The notes: generated from the letters alone by a model not told the origin. A stretch of 39,984 nucleotides of DNA from Deltaproteobacteria bacterium UBA2221 (GCA_002328485.1 DCUF01000005.1:15578-55561); one strand, 5' to 3'. Positions 15,664 to 24,115 are shown, numbered from the stretch's first letter. Made by a program: numbers and translations.

Positions 15664-17754
15664 TTGCACTCTAAGAACCAGAAAATCATCTTATGGTCAG
15701 CCAAGATACTCGCGGCATTGCTGGTGTCTATCACGCTGTGTACGTCAAAGGCAGACGCACAGGGCTTCCCCAGTATGAGCCGCCCGGATAACGCGACTGA
15801 CTCCCAGGCTCGCCCAGGATGGACCGGGCAGACGGTCGAGAGCATCGCTCAGTCACCACCGCCTGGGGCCCCTCAACCCGATACGCCCCCGAATGGAATT
15901 GTGTCGGGGGAGGGATCGCCCCCCTCCACTGAGCCCGACCGGCCAGGGGCGCCCACGGCTCCGCCTGCCGACCAGGGCACGGCTCCGATCGGCCCGGCCG
16001 TTGCCCCCTCCATTGCTCCTCAGCCTGTTCCGGCCCGGCCCTTTCGACCGGCACCAACCCCTCGGGGGGTCCAGTCGGCGCCCACGGTACGTCCGACGGT
16101 ACCGACGCCCACCGTAAGGAGATCCCCCCCTGCCATACTTCCGCCCGCGCCGGCGCCTGGAAGCCTGGTTCAGATGCAGTTCGACAACATCGAGCTTCGT
16201 GACCTCATTCGATTCGTCAGCAATATCATGGGAAGGAATTTCGTCTTCGATGAATCGGTAGTCAAGGGCAAGGCAACAGTACTCTCACCGAAGAGCTTGA
16301 CGCGGGACGAGGTTTTTAGGGTCTTCGAGAGCGTTCTTAATTACCAAGGTTTTGCCGTAGTTCCCACGCCAGAGGCATTGAAAATAGTAAGGGCGGCGGA
16401 TGCCAAAGGGCTGCCCATTGAGACCCTCGACAGGCAATATATAGGGAAAACAACCCCAGAGGAAAAGATTGCCACCATGGTTTGTCCCCTCGAGTATCTC
16501 GATTCGAATACCATGGTTGGGATACTGAGGCCGCTCATGGCACGAGACGCCTATCTGGTGAGTGTCCCGGCCACGAATTCTCTGATCATGATCGACACCG
16601 AGGCCAATCTACAACGGTTGAACCAAGTCATAACAAGCATCGATATCCCTGTCTCAAAGCAACTTTCCGGAATCGACGTCTATAACGTTCAGCATACCAA
16701 TGCAGCGGACCTTGCGAAGGTACTGCAATCGCTTCTGGCAGAAGGCAAGAAGGCGGCGGCACCAAAGGAAAAGATATTCATTACGGCCTACGCGCCGACC
16801 AATTCGCTGCTCGTGAGCGCTCCACCTGAAGATATGAAGGAGATACGCAGGATCATAGACGAAGTTGATACGTTTCGACCCCAGGTCCTCGTTGAGGCGG
16901 CCATCATCGAGGTCAGTGCTACGAAAGGCAAGTCCCTTGGGGTCGAATGGCTCACCGGCGCGCGATCAGGTGACGGAGGTCTCGCCATAGGAGGATCCAT
17001 CGCCCCAAGCAGTCCTCTCCTGAGACTCGGGACCGCACTTACGAATACCGACAGCGCAGCCGCTATCGCGGCGGCGGCTGGTGCCATCAACCCAGGGCTT
17101 AATCTCGGCGTCATTGGCCCAACGGTCACGTGGAGAGGAAAGGAGTACAATTCAGTCGCTGCTTTTGTCCAGGCGGTCGCCACCGAAGATGATGTGAACA
17201 TTTTGTCGACTCCCCAGATACTGACCATGAATAATGAGGAGGCTGAGGTTGTCGTTGGTGAGAACCGGCCCTACCTCACAAGTACCAGGGTCGATTCAGC
17301 AGGAAATCCCATAAATACCTATGATTACCGTGATGTAGGCGTTAAATTAAAGGTCAAACCTTATATCAATAAGGATGGCCTCGTGTATCTCAATATCTAC
17401 CAGGAGGTCACCCAGGTCACAACAGCCACGATCGGGGCGGGCACCAATGTGCAACCTGCTCCCACGACGCTGAAAAGGTCGACCAAGACTACCGTGGGCG
17501 TTAAGGACGCTCAAACCATTGTGATTAGCGGTCTCATACGGGACGATTCAACGGGAAATCGAACGGGCATCCCGATCCTGAGTTCGATACCGCTGATCGG
17601 TTGGCTTTTCGGTACCAGGTCGGTTACGACAGCGAAGACAAATCTCCTCGTGTTCATTACGCCAAGAATTGTCTATACTGCGGAAGCTCTTCAGAAACTG
17701 AGCGACGCCAAGAAGGTTGAGCAGGAGAAAATGCTGGGCAAGGGAAAACCATGA
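15664..17754 (+). CDS. gspD: Type II secretion outer-membrane secretin GspD (696 aa)
   Basis: This protein forms the multimeric outer-membrane channel of the T2SS. A signal peptide ends near TSKADA (about residue 33). Next is an unusually long Pro-rich, probably unstructured stretch (about 55-165), then N0 (VQMQFDNIELRDLIRFVSNI, about 168-245), an N1-type domain (about 265-335), one more N-domain (about 340-410, VYNVQHTNAADLAKVLQSLL), and the secretin barrel domain from PQVLVEAAIIEV to the end, with VGVKDAQTIVISGLIRDD and the lip/gate region GIPILSSIPLIGWLFG. E. coli-type GspD has four N-domains; here I count three. The start is a TTG preceded by AAGGAG six bases upstream. The stop overlaps the gspE ATG (ATGA). 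Confidence 0.95.
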   Translation: MHSKNQKIILWSAKILAALLVSITLCTSKADAQGFPSMSRPDNATDSQARPGWTGQTVESIAQSPPPGAPQPDTPPNGIVSGEGSPPSTEPDRPGAPTAPPADQGTAPIGPAVAPSIAPQPVPARPFRPAPTPRGVQSAPTVRPTVPTPTVRRSPPAILPPAPAPGSLVQMQFDNIELRDLIRFVSNIMGRNFVFDESVVKGKATVLSPKSLTRDEVFRVFESVLNYQGFAVVPTPEALKIVRAADAKGLPIETLDRQYIGKTTPEEKIATMVCPLEYLDSNTMVGILRPLMARDAYLVSVPATNSLIMIDTEANLQRLNQVITSIDIPVSKQLSGIDVYNVQHTNAADLAKVLQSLLAEGKKAAAPKEKIFITAYAPTNSLLVSAPPEDMKEIRRIIDEVDTFRPQVLVEAAIIEVSATKGKSLGVEWLTGARSGDGGLAIGGSIAPSSPLLRLGTALTNTDSAAAIAAAAGAINPGLNLGVIGPTVTWRGKEYNSVAAFVQAVATEDDVNILSTPQILTMNNEEAEVVVGENRPYLTSTRVDSAGNPINTYDYRDVGVKLKVKPYINKDGLVYLNIYQEVTQVTTATIGAGTNVQPAPTTLKRSTKTTVGVKDAQTIVISGLIRDDSTGNRTGIPILSSIPLIGWLFGTRSVTTAKTNLLVFITPRIVYTAEALQKLSDAKKVEQEKMLGKGKP

Positions 17755-19277
17755 TGGAATCGGTGGGACTCGAGGAACTCGCGCCCCTGCCCAACCGGAT
17801 AGCGCGAATCCACTATTCCTTCTTTCAAAAAAGCGGGGCAGTGCCCATAGGCTGCCGCAAAAAGCCGCCAGCCTTGGTGGTGGTCTCTCCCGAGGGAGAG
17901 ACGGCAGCAAAGTCGGACGTACTGAGCATCGTTTCGGCCATGCCGGTGGAACGAAGGATCGTCTCACAGGAGGAGTTCCTCAACTACCTTAACACCTTCA
18001 GAGAGGAACAGGGCCGAGAAGTGGTTATAGGCGTGGTGGAGGACTTAGGTGAAAGCACCTTGTCCGAAATTGCCCAGGAAATACCGAGCGGACATGATCT
18101 TTTGGACGATGCTGCGAACGAGCCGCCCATCATCAAGCTCGTGAACCTCATCTTTTCCATCGCGGTCAAAGATCGGGCCAGCGACATTCATATCCAGCCC
18201 ATGGAAAAAGACCTGAGGGTCAGGTTCAGGATCGATGGCCTCCTCTATGACATGTACAAGCCGCCCAAGCGCGCCCAAAACGCCATCGTTTCAAGGGTCA
18301 AGGTCATGGCGGGGCTGGATGTGGCTGAGAAACGGCTGCCCCAGGACGGGCGCATAAAGATTCGCTCCAACGAGAAAGAGATCGATGTGCGCGTTTCTAC
18401 AATCCCCTCCGCCTATGGCGAACAGGTAGCTCTCCGTTTGCTCGATCCCGGAGGGGCGATGATCGGTCTTGAGGCTTTGGGGATGGGCCCCGACCTAGAA
18501 CCAAAATTCCGCTCCCTCATATCGAGACCTCAAGGTGTATTCCTGTCAACAGGCCCCACCGGAAGCGGAAAGACAACGACCCTCTACGCGGCTTTGGGAT
18601 TTATCAATACGCCTGAAAAGAACATCCTCACCGTCGAAGACCCGATCGAGTACATCATTGAGGGGATTGGGCAGATGCAGGTGAACCCAAAGATCAGCCT
18701 TGATTTCGCACGAGCGCTTCGTTCTTTCCTTCGCCAGGATCCGGATGTCATCATGGTGGGCGAGGTTCGTGACGAGGAGACGGCCAGGATTGCCATCCAG
18801 GCGGCTTTAACCGGCCATCTTGTCTTCTCCACACTCCATACCAATGATTCGGCGAGCGCCCTCACCCGTCTTGTCGACATGGGGATAGAACCGTATCTTC
18901 TTACGTCTTCCGTAACCGCCATACTCGCACAGCGGCTCGTAAGAAGGGTCTGTCCTCACTGCAAGCAGATCTATTCTCCAAGCGAATACGAGCAGAAGCT
19001 CCTGAGGGAATACCTTGGCGGTGAAGACGGCATTGTTTATAAGGGGGTTGGGTGCGAGGAGTGCCTGCATACCGGCTATATGGGCAGAGTCGGAATCTTC
19101 GAGCTTCTCACCCTTAACAGCAAACTGAGAGATATGGTGCAGAAGAAGATGTCATCCGAGGAGATCAAGGCCGAGGCAGTCAAGGACGGAATGGTTACCC
19201 TCCGCGACGACGGCATCAGAAAGGCCCTGGGAGGGCTCACCTCCCTTGCAGAGATCATCCGGGTGACGATAGAGTAG
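17751..19277 (+). CDS. gspE: Type II secretion assembly ATPase GspE (508 aa)
   Basis: GspE is the cytoplasmic hexameric ATPase that drives pseudopilus assembly. After an N-terminal domain that binds GspL, the catalytic core shows Walker A GPTGSGKT at about 268-275, the Asp box near ILTVEDPIEY, Walker B VIMVGEVRDEE at about 333-343, the His box STLHTNDSASA, and a tetracysteine zinc motif C401-xx-C404 ... C435-xx-C438. All key residues are present and the length is normal. The start ATG overlaps the gspD stop, so production of secretin and ATPase is translationally coupled. A second ATG follows immediately. Type IV pilus PilB is related, but the GspD-GspE-GspF-GspG context makes GspE the right name. 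Confidence 0.95.
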   Translation: MMESVGLEELAPLPNRIARIHYSFFQKSGAVPIGCRKKPPALVVVSPEGETAAKSDVLSIVSAMPVERRIVSQEEFLNYLNTFREEQGREVVIGVVEDLGESTLSEIAQEIPSGHDLLDDAANEPPIIKLVNLIFSIAVKDRASDIHIQPMEKDLRVRFRIDGLLYDMYKPPKRAQNAIVSRVKVMAGLDVAEKRLPQDGRIKIRSNEKEIDVRVSTIPSAYGEQVALRLLDPGGAMIGLEALGMGPDLEPKFRSLISRPQGVFLSTGPTGSGKTTTLYAALGFINTPEKNILTVEDPIEYIIEGIGQMQVNPKISLDFARALRSFLRQDPDVIMVGEVRDEETARIAIQAALTGHLVFSTLHTNDSASALTRLVDMGIEPYLLTSSVTAILAQRLVRRVCPHCKQIYSPSEYEQKLLREYLGGEDGIVYKGVGCEECLHTGYMGRVGIFELLTLNSKLRDMVQKKMSSEEIKAEAVKDGMVTLRDDGIRKALGGLTSLAEIIRVTIE

Positions 19278-19300
19278 GCCAGGAGAGAAGAAGAAGTCTC

Positions 19301-20515
19301 ATGTTGTTCAAGTACGACGCGCTGAACGAATCAGGAAAACTCCTTAGTGGAACCATCGATGGCGAAGGCGAGCCGTCTGTGAAGGCCCAGCTAAAAAACC
19401 AAAGACTGTATCTGGTCTCCCTCAAGGCGCTCACCCCGGAAACGGAAAAGCACAAGAAGGGATTTTTTTCTTTTGGGATTAAACATCGACTTCCCATCCA
19501 ACTCGCCCGTCAGCTTTCCGCTCTCTTGAAAGGTGGAGTCCCCCTCTTCCAAGCCCTTACCATCATCACCAACCAGCTTCAGGGCGATAAGGAGCGTGAG
19601 GTTGTCGGGTACCTCCGTGATGAGGTGAGAGGCGGGGCATCCCTTTCGGACGCCCTGAAGGCCTATCCAGGAATCTTCGACCGCCTCTTTGTTTATTCCG
19701 TACAGGCAGGCGAAAGGACAGGCGCGCTTGATTCGATTCTGGCCTATCAGGCAGATCTGCTCGAGAATCGCGCGGCTGTGAAGGGCAAAATCCAGGCTGC
19801 CATGACCTATCCCATTATCATGGTTGTCGTAGGGGCCATGGTTTTGCTCTTTCTCCTCAGATACGTGGTCCCGATGGTTTTGAAGATGTTCGATAGGATG
19901 AACCAACAGCTGCCTCTGCCAACCCAGATCCTGATCAGCATTACCGGATTCCTGGATAGCTATCTCTTCCTTTTCATCGTGTCACTCATCATTTTGTTAT
20001 TCGCTTTTTACCGGTGGGTCAAGACGAGTCAGCGAGGCAGAAGGTTCTGGGACAACCTTCTCCTGCGCTCGCCACTGTTTGGCAGTCTGTATCAGATGAT
20101 ACTCATCAGTCGGTTTGCCCGTATCCTTGGGACCCTATTGAAAAGCGGTGTCCATATGCTTCAGTCGCTTATGGTGGTTGGTTGGACCATGAAGAATAGC
20201 ATCGTCTCTGACGCCATAACAAAGATGTCTGAGAAGGTCGAGCGGGGCTCAGACCTCTCTCAGGCCCTCAGGGAAACGAAGACCTTCCCTGCCTACGTGG
20301 CAGACATGGTAGCCGTCGGCGAGACCAGCGGCAACATAGAGGAGATGCTGGCCAATGTCTCCACCTATTATGAAACGAGCGCCAATCAGCGCATCACAGC
20401 GTTGACGGCTATGGTAGAGCCCCTTATCATTGTGGTGATGGCCCTCGTCATAGCCTTCATTCTCGTCTCCATACTTCTGCCGCTCTTCGAAATGAATAAA
20501 ATACTCATGAAGTGA
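19301..20515 (+). CDS. gspF: Type II secretion inner-membrane protein GspF (404 aa)
   Basis: GspF is the polytopic platform protein that works with GspE and GspL to assemble the pseudopilus. It has two homologous cytoplasmic GspF domains (about residues 65-188 and 268-390, each with 'R.L..LL..GV...QAL' type helices) and three membrane helices at about 170-192, 219-238 and 372-394. The family-typical 'QAGERTGALDSIL' and 'AVGETSGNIEEML' motifs are present in the two halves. Length is normal. The ATG is preceded by a purine-rich GGAGAGAAGAAG stretch. It lies 23 bases after gspE and 16 bases before gspG. Confidence 0.95.
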   Translation: MLFKYDALNESGKLLSGTIDGEGEPSVKAQLKNQRLYLVSLKALTPETEKHKKGFFSFGIKHRLPIQLARQLSALLKGGVPLFQALTIITNQLQGDKEREVVGYLRDEVRGGASLSDALKAYPGIFDRLFVYSVQAGERTGALDSILAYQADLLENRAAVKGKIQAAMTYPIIMVVVGAMVLLFLLRYVVPMVLKMFDRMNQQLPLPTQILISITGFLDSYLFLFIVSLIILLFAFYRWVKTSQRGRRFWDNLLLRSPLFGSLYQMILISRFARILGTLLKSGVHMLQSLMVVGWTMKNSIVSDAITKMSEKVERGSDLSQALRETKTFPAYVADMVAVGETSGNIEEMLANVSTYYETSANQRITALTAMVEPLIIVVMALVIAFILVSILLPLFEMNKILMK

Positions 20516-20531
20516 CCATTGAGGAGGACAC

Positions 20532-20987
20532 ATGCTTAGAACAGGAAGAAAGAACAGGCAGGGTGGGTTTACCCTGATTGAGCTGATGATTGTCGTCGCA
20601 ATTCTCGGTTTGCTCGCCTATGTCCTTGTCCCGAGGATCATGGAAAGGCCGGAAGAGGCGCGAAGAATCAGGGCTCAGGTGGATATAAAAACCATTGAAA
20701 GCGCCTTGAAGCTCTACAAGGTCGATAACGGAACCTACCCCACCACGGAACAGGGTCTTATCGCCCTTATCCAGAAGCCTGATCAGGACCCCATCCCAAA
20801 GAACTGGAGAGAGGGAGGATATCTTGAGGGGTCAGCTATCAAAGACCCATGGGACAATCCTTTCGAATATACATCCCCCGGCAGTAGTGGTGAGGATTAC
20901 GAAATCATAAGCTACGGTTACGACGGAAAGCAGGGCGGAACAGGTAGAGATGCGGATGTCTCGAGCTCAGTTGCCACAAAGGAATGA
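20532..20987 (+). CDS. gspG: Type II secretion major pseudopilin GspG (151 aa)
   Basis: GspG is the main subunit of the periplasmic pseudopilus that acts as a piston. A basic 12-residue leader ending in Gly is followed by FTLIELMIVVAILGLLAYVL, with the Glu at mature position 5, then a conserved helix containing 'IKTIESALKLYKVDNGTYPTTEQGL' type residues and the family-typical DPWDNPFEY and YDGKQGGTGRDADV near the C-terminus. The last part corresponds to the calcium-binding loop of GspG. A GGAGGA ribosome-binding site precedes the ATG by a few bases. The end of the gene overlaps gspH by 38 bases. The prepilin peptidase needed to mature it is not encoded in this window. Confidence 0.96.
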   Translation: MLRTGRKNRQGGFTLIELMIVVAILGLLAYVLVPRIMERPEEARRIRAQVDIKTIESALKLYKVDNGTYPTTEQGLIALIQKPDQDPIPKNWREGGYLEGSAIKDPWDNPFEYTSPGSSGEDYEIISYGYDGKQGGTGRDADVSSSVATKE

Positions 20988-21483
20988 CGGTTTCACGCTC
21001 CTTGAGCTGGTAATCGTTACGCTACTCCTCGCCATTTTTTTGACCTTTGCCTCGGTGAACTGGAAGGTCTTCGCGCCGAACGACAACCAATCGTTCCTCG
21101 AAAGGCTCTCGGTGGAGATATCCCTCCTCAGAGAGGAGGCTATCTCCGATTACGACGAGAAGGCCATCGAGTTCAACCTGGTGGACAATGCCATAACCGT
21201 TGGTCGAATCGACAAGACAATGGGTTTTGTGAAGACGCGGGAGTTGGCCCTACCCGATGAAACCCGCATGAAGGACCTTCTTATCAATGGGGAATCCTTC
21301 TCCACAGGCAAACCGCTTATGGTCTGCTATCCCACAGGCATCGTGGACCGCGTGATCCTCCATATCGATCTGAAGGAGAATGACTATTACTCCATTTTGG
21401 TGAGCCCGCTTACGGCAAAAACAACGGGGGAAAAAGGATACCTTGAAGAGATTGCTATCCCAGAAAGGAACAACCCTTCTTGA
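20950..21483 (+). CDS. gspH: Type II secretion minor pseudopilin GspH (177 aa)
   Basis: A 14-residue leader ending in Gly precedes FTLLELVIVTLLLAIFLTF, with Glu at mature position 5, followed by a periplasmic domain with 'LREEAISDYDEKAIEFNL' similar to the first helix and strand of GspH pseudopilins. Its position between gspG and gspI agrees with this. GspH is thought to join the tip complex to the GspG filament. The start could be the ATG at 20950 or the one at 20956; both overlap the end of gspG, and the 3' end overlaps gspI by 41 bases. These nested overlaps suggest strong translational coupling. Confidence 0.85.
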   Translation: MRMSRAQLPQRNDGFTLLELVIVTLLLAIFLTFASVNWKVFAPNDNQSFLERLSVEISLLREEAISDYDEKAIEFNLVDNAITVGRIDKTMGFVKTRELALPDETRMKDLLINGESFSTGKPLMVCYPTGIVDRVILHIDLKENDYYSILVSPLTAKTTGEKGYLEEIAIPERNNPS

Positions 21484-21811
21484 GGTGATGGTGGCGGTAG
21501 CAGTAGCCTCTATCGCCCTCATCTCCTTCATCTCCCTCGTCTTACACAGCCTCGAAATGGAGGACTATTCTCGGAAGATCACCGAGGCTACGCTCATAGC
21601 GGATGATCGGCTCAAAGAGATCGAGCGAACGGGGTATCCCGAGATCGGTGAAATGGAAGGACTCGTGGACCAAGATGAACCGTCAGGTTTCAGTTACAGA
21701 CTGACCGTCAAAGAAACGCCGATTGAGGATGTTCGTGAAGTAGAGGTCGAGGTGTTCTGGGATAACAAGAAAGGCAGTCTGCGCATGGTATCCCTCCTTG
21801 TAAACAGGTGA
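21443..21811 (+). CDS. gspI: Type II secretion minor pseudopilin GspI (122 aa)
   Basis: The short leader MKRLLSQKG is followed by TTLLEVMVAVAVASIALISF, a type III-signal prepilin motif with Glu at mature position 5, then the compact alpha/beta domain of GspI with TLIADDRLKEIERTGYPEIGE. GspI starts the tip complex with GspJ and GspK. The start is a TTG inside the end of gspH. It is the last secretion gene here, whereas in the classical order gspJ would follow directly; instead gspJ is at the opposite end of the operon. The stop codon overlaps the GTG of a small open frame (GTGA). Confidence 0.9.
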   Translation: MKRLLSQKGTTLLEVMVAVAVASIALISFISLVLHSLEMEDYSRKITEATLIADDRLKEIERTGYPEIGEMEGLVDQDEPSGFSYRLTVKETPIEDVREVEVEVFWDNKKGSLRMVSLLVNR

Positions 21812-21969
21812 TAAGCCGCCTTTTCGTCACCAAGCCAAAGCTGTTCGTCTATCAAGGGAAGAAAGTCTACCGTTTCAACGAAGACCGGCTCTGGTCTGCG
21901 CGTCTCCTTCCTTGCCAAGCGATCTCGCTTATTAGGGTACGAAAATTGGTGCCTGTAAAAACGATTTAG
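21808..21969 (+). CDS. Possible small basic protein coupled to gspI (53 aa)
   Basis: A 53-codon frame starts with a GTG that shares bases with the gspI stop (GTGA), the same coupling style used elsewhere in the operon, and ends at TAG 21967-21969. The product starts VISRLFVTKPKLFVYQGKKV and is basic, with aromatic residues, no clear membrane segment and no recognised family. It sits where gspJ would begin in the classical order, but it has no prepilin motif. It could be a genuine small protein, or the frame may be open by chance. I see no independent ribosome-binding site. Confidence 0.3.
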   Translation: MISRLFVTKPKLFVYQGKKVYRFNEDRLWSARLLPCQAISLIRVRKLVPVKTI

Positions 21970-22041
21970 TACGGCTAGTAGAATTGTGCTATTACTTTAT
22001 GCGCACACGACAGGCTCGTAGTACAAAAAGGGTGATTTCTC

Positions 22042-22641
22042 ATGAATATCCTGATTCATCTCAGCAACTACCTTGTCTCCGAAGGAATTAATCATCTGCT
22101 GGTCAACAACAATTACAAAGACGTTATGGTGAGCGGTAAATCGCTCCCCAACGGTTTCGTCCCCGACGTCATCCTCGTGGACATCACGACCATCAATCAG
22201 GGTCTTTTCACACGTTACCCAAGTGCCAAAGTGCTGCTCATCGACACGGGTATCGAGAAAGAGCGTATCATTACGACTCTTCTCTCCTACAAAATACACG
22301 GAGTGCTCTCGACCAACACGGAGTTCAGTCTCTTCGAAAAAGCCCTCAACGTGGTCAACGAGGGGCAGATCTGGATCGATAACAATACCGTTAAAGCCTT
22401 CCTTCACCACGGGACTCTGAGCCCTGACACCTCCAAGATAGGCGGTGTGACTGATCGCGAGAAAGAGATCATAGAATGCGTTTGTCAAGGCTATACGAAC
22501 AAAGAGATAGCGGATCGGCTTTGCCTCAGCGAACATACGGTCAAAGCCCATCTCAACCGCATCTTCCGGAAGTTTAACGCCACAAGCCGATCGAGGCTGA
22601 TTACCCTGGTCATGAATAATCAGGTAGGCACGAAGGATTAG
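22042..22641 (+). CDS. LuxR-family regulator with degenerate receiver domain, copy 2 (199 aa)
   Basis: This protein aligns without gaps to the regulator at 9582-10181 (same length, about 134 of 199 residues identical by eye) and has the same domain plan: pseudo-receiver (1-120) and LuxR/NarL helix-turn-helix (133-190, VTDREKEIIECVCQGYTNKEI then LSEHTVKAHLNRIFRKFNA). As in copy 1, the acidic pair is missing (ILIHLSNY) and the switch-region Lys is replaced (GVLSTNTE), while the Asp in ILVDIT is kept. The recognition helix is identical in both copies, so they should bind the same DNA sites and could form mixed dimers. It is downstream of the secretion operon in the same direction. It is likely part of the control of that operon, but this is inference. 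Confidence 0.85.
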   Translation: MNILIHLSNYLVSEGINHLLVNNNYKDVMVSGKSLPNGFVPDVILVDITTINQGLFTRYPSAKVLLIDTGIEKERIITTLLSYKIHGVLSTNTEFSLFEKALNVVNEGQIWIDNNTVKAFLHHGTLSPDTSKIGGVTDREKEIIECVCQGYTNKEIADRLCLSEHTVKAHLNRIFRKFNATSRSRLITLVMNNQVGTKD

Positions 22642-22672
22642 GTTCTCATCCGATTTTGTTCCCGGAGTCTAT

Positions 22673-23257
22673 CTATAGAAAATCAACCCTGCCGGTTTCA
22701 AGACTGTAGTACGCCCCCACAACCTCAACCCTGCCGTCTCTGGTCAATTGTGAAAGCAGACTGGAATTGCGAATGGCATCGGCTGTCAACCTTACGTTGG
22801 CCCTCACGGCCTTTTCAACCAGATCATCTCCGGCCTGAGTCCGTGCCTCCTCAAGGGCAGGCTGAAGCGCATCCATAAGCGCGGGGATATGACCGGGCGC
22901 ATGGCCTCCCTGTACTGCAGCTTGAACGGCACCACAGTTCTGATGGCCAAGCACTACGATAAGGGGCACATTCAGATGCTCCGCCGCATATTCGATACTT
23001 GCCAAAACGATATCGTCAACGACGTTCCCTGCTACCCGAACGACAAAGAGATCCCCTATACCCTGATCGAAGATTATCTTCAACGGTACACGTGAATCGG
23101 AGCAACCAAGTATAGCGGCGAAAGGGGTCTGGCCCTTCATGACCTCTAAGCGACGGTCCACCCCTTGATGCGGATGAACACGTTTGTCTTCCGTGAAACG
23201 CTTGTTGCCCTCTTGAAGTTTTGTAATTGCCTCTCTTCCTGTCAGTAAATTAGCCAT
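22673..23257 (-). CDS. Beta-class carbonic anhydrase (194 aa)
   Basis: The enzyme interconverts CO2 and bicarbonate. The zinc site is complete: C52 with D54 and R56 in CSDSRVP, and H105 and C108 in GHQNCGA. The prokaryotic beta-CA motif LGCSDSRVPLKIIFDQGIGDLF and the VRVAGNVVDDIVLASIEY segment are typical, as is the length of 194 residues. There is no signal peptide, so it acts in the cytoplasm. AAAGGAG sits seven bases before the ATG. The gene is convergent with the second LuxR-type regulator; only about 30 bases separate the stop codons. In an anaerobe it could supply bicarbonate for carboxylations or help pH balance. Confidence 0.93.
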   Translation of the reverse strand: MANLLTGREAITKLQEGNKRFTEDKRVHPHQGVDRRLEVMKGQTPFAAILGCSDSRVPLKIIFDQGIGDLFVVRVAGNVVDDIVLASIEYAAEHLNVPLIVVLGHQNCGAVQAAVQGGHAPGHIPALMDALQPALEEARTQAGDDLVEKAVRANVRLTADAIRNSSLLSQLTRDGRVEVVGAYYSLETGRVDFL

Positions 23258-24014
23258 AACAGACTCCTTTCAATCGTTCTTCTACTCGTTATTGCAGACA
23301 AACTGCTGCATACCCTCGTCAGCACCCCTTTGTGCCTCTTTGGCAAACGAAACCGCTCTTCCAACCGCCTTGCATGATAGCGCTGTGAAACCGCCGAGAA
23401 TCAATAAGACCGTTTATCGAGTTATCCAAGAAAACGTAATATACTGCCCTGACAAAGGCAAGCAAATTTAAGGGCGTGCGACATAGAAGTTGGTGTGGGC
23501 AATCCATCTATTGCGGCGATCAGAAGATTCACGTCAGTGATCCCCGTATGAGAGTGCCTGAATAAGAGATCGCTCTCTCTAGTTATGAAACCCCTGAACA
23601 GCGAGGTGCTTCTCTGAAGAGCTTCTGGATTTTGGAAAATAGCTGCGGGCCATCAGCGAGTCAGCGGCCGCCTCCCTCAAAGAGCCCTGGGGCAGATCCT
23701 GACCGTCCACCGACTGCATTCCACCCCCGGGACCGAGAAAAAATGTCAGTTCAACATCTCACAGAAAATACGTTCTCGATGGTTCAGGGATTGCGACTTG
23801 AACATGAAAACGGTACCGAGTCAGTGCCATGCCCCAGAGATGGCCTGCATCGGTCATCCTCTATTGCCAACAGGGCTTCAGAAGGATCAAGGGGTGCAGT
23901 CTCACATCGCCGCTCCGATCGAACGTATCGAAGGGGGGACAGGGAAATACTGTATCAGTTGCTGCATGAAGCGGTGGGAAACCAAACGGGAGCCACGGAG
24001 GTTTCAAGTAAGAA
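23258..24014. other. Long stretch with no recognisable gene
   Basis: About 750 bases between the carbonic anhydrase start (minus strand) and the promoter of the MFS transporter gene contain no frame I can support. The longest plus-strand frames (23632-24018 and 23798-24037) overlap in different phases, use rare starts or have compositions unlike proteins, and neither shows motifs. A six-G run lies at about 23933-23939. The stretch may hold the carbonic anhydrase promoter, a small RNA, or the decayed remains of a gene. Confidence 0.4.
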
Positions 24015-24044
24015 TTGACAAACACCAAAAATGTTGATTATAGT
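24015..24044 (+). promoter_or_regulatory. Sigma-70-type promoter of the MFS transporter gene
   Basis: A perfect TTGACA -35 box (24015-24020) and TATAGT -10 box (24039-24044, one mismatch) are separated by 18 bases. Transcription should begin near 24051, giving a leader of about 108 bases before the transporter ATG. Confidence 0.7.
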
Positions 24045-24053
24045 GCTTCACAA

Positions 24054-24115
24054 TGGACTATTGTAAGGGGGCATCCTCTTCGAATTCTTAATCACAATAT
24101 TTAATAATTAGTCCA
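24054..24115 (+). promoter_or_regulatory. Possible structured 5' leader of the MFS transporter mRNA
   Basis: TGGACTA (24054-24060) is repeated inverted as TAGTCCA (24109-24115). The first arm starts about three bases after the expected transcription start, so the pair would close a roughly 60-base domain at the very 5' end of the mRNA, with the ribosome-binding site (AAAGGAGG near 24142) downstream. This is the layout of many cis-regulatory RNAs, but I could not match it to a known class. Confidence 0.3.

Noticed and set aside
23632..24037. Two overlapping plus-strand frames (128 and 79 codons)
   Set aside because: They overlap in different phases, have compositions unlike proteins and cover the -35 box of the MFS promoter.
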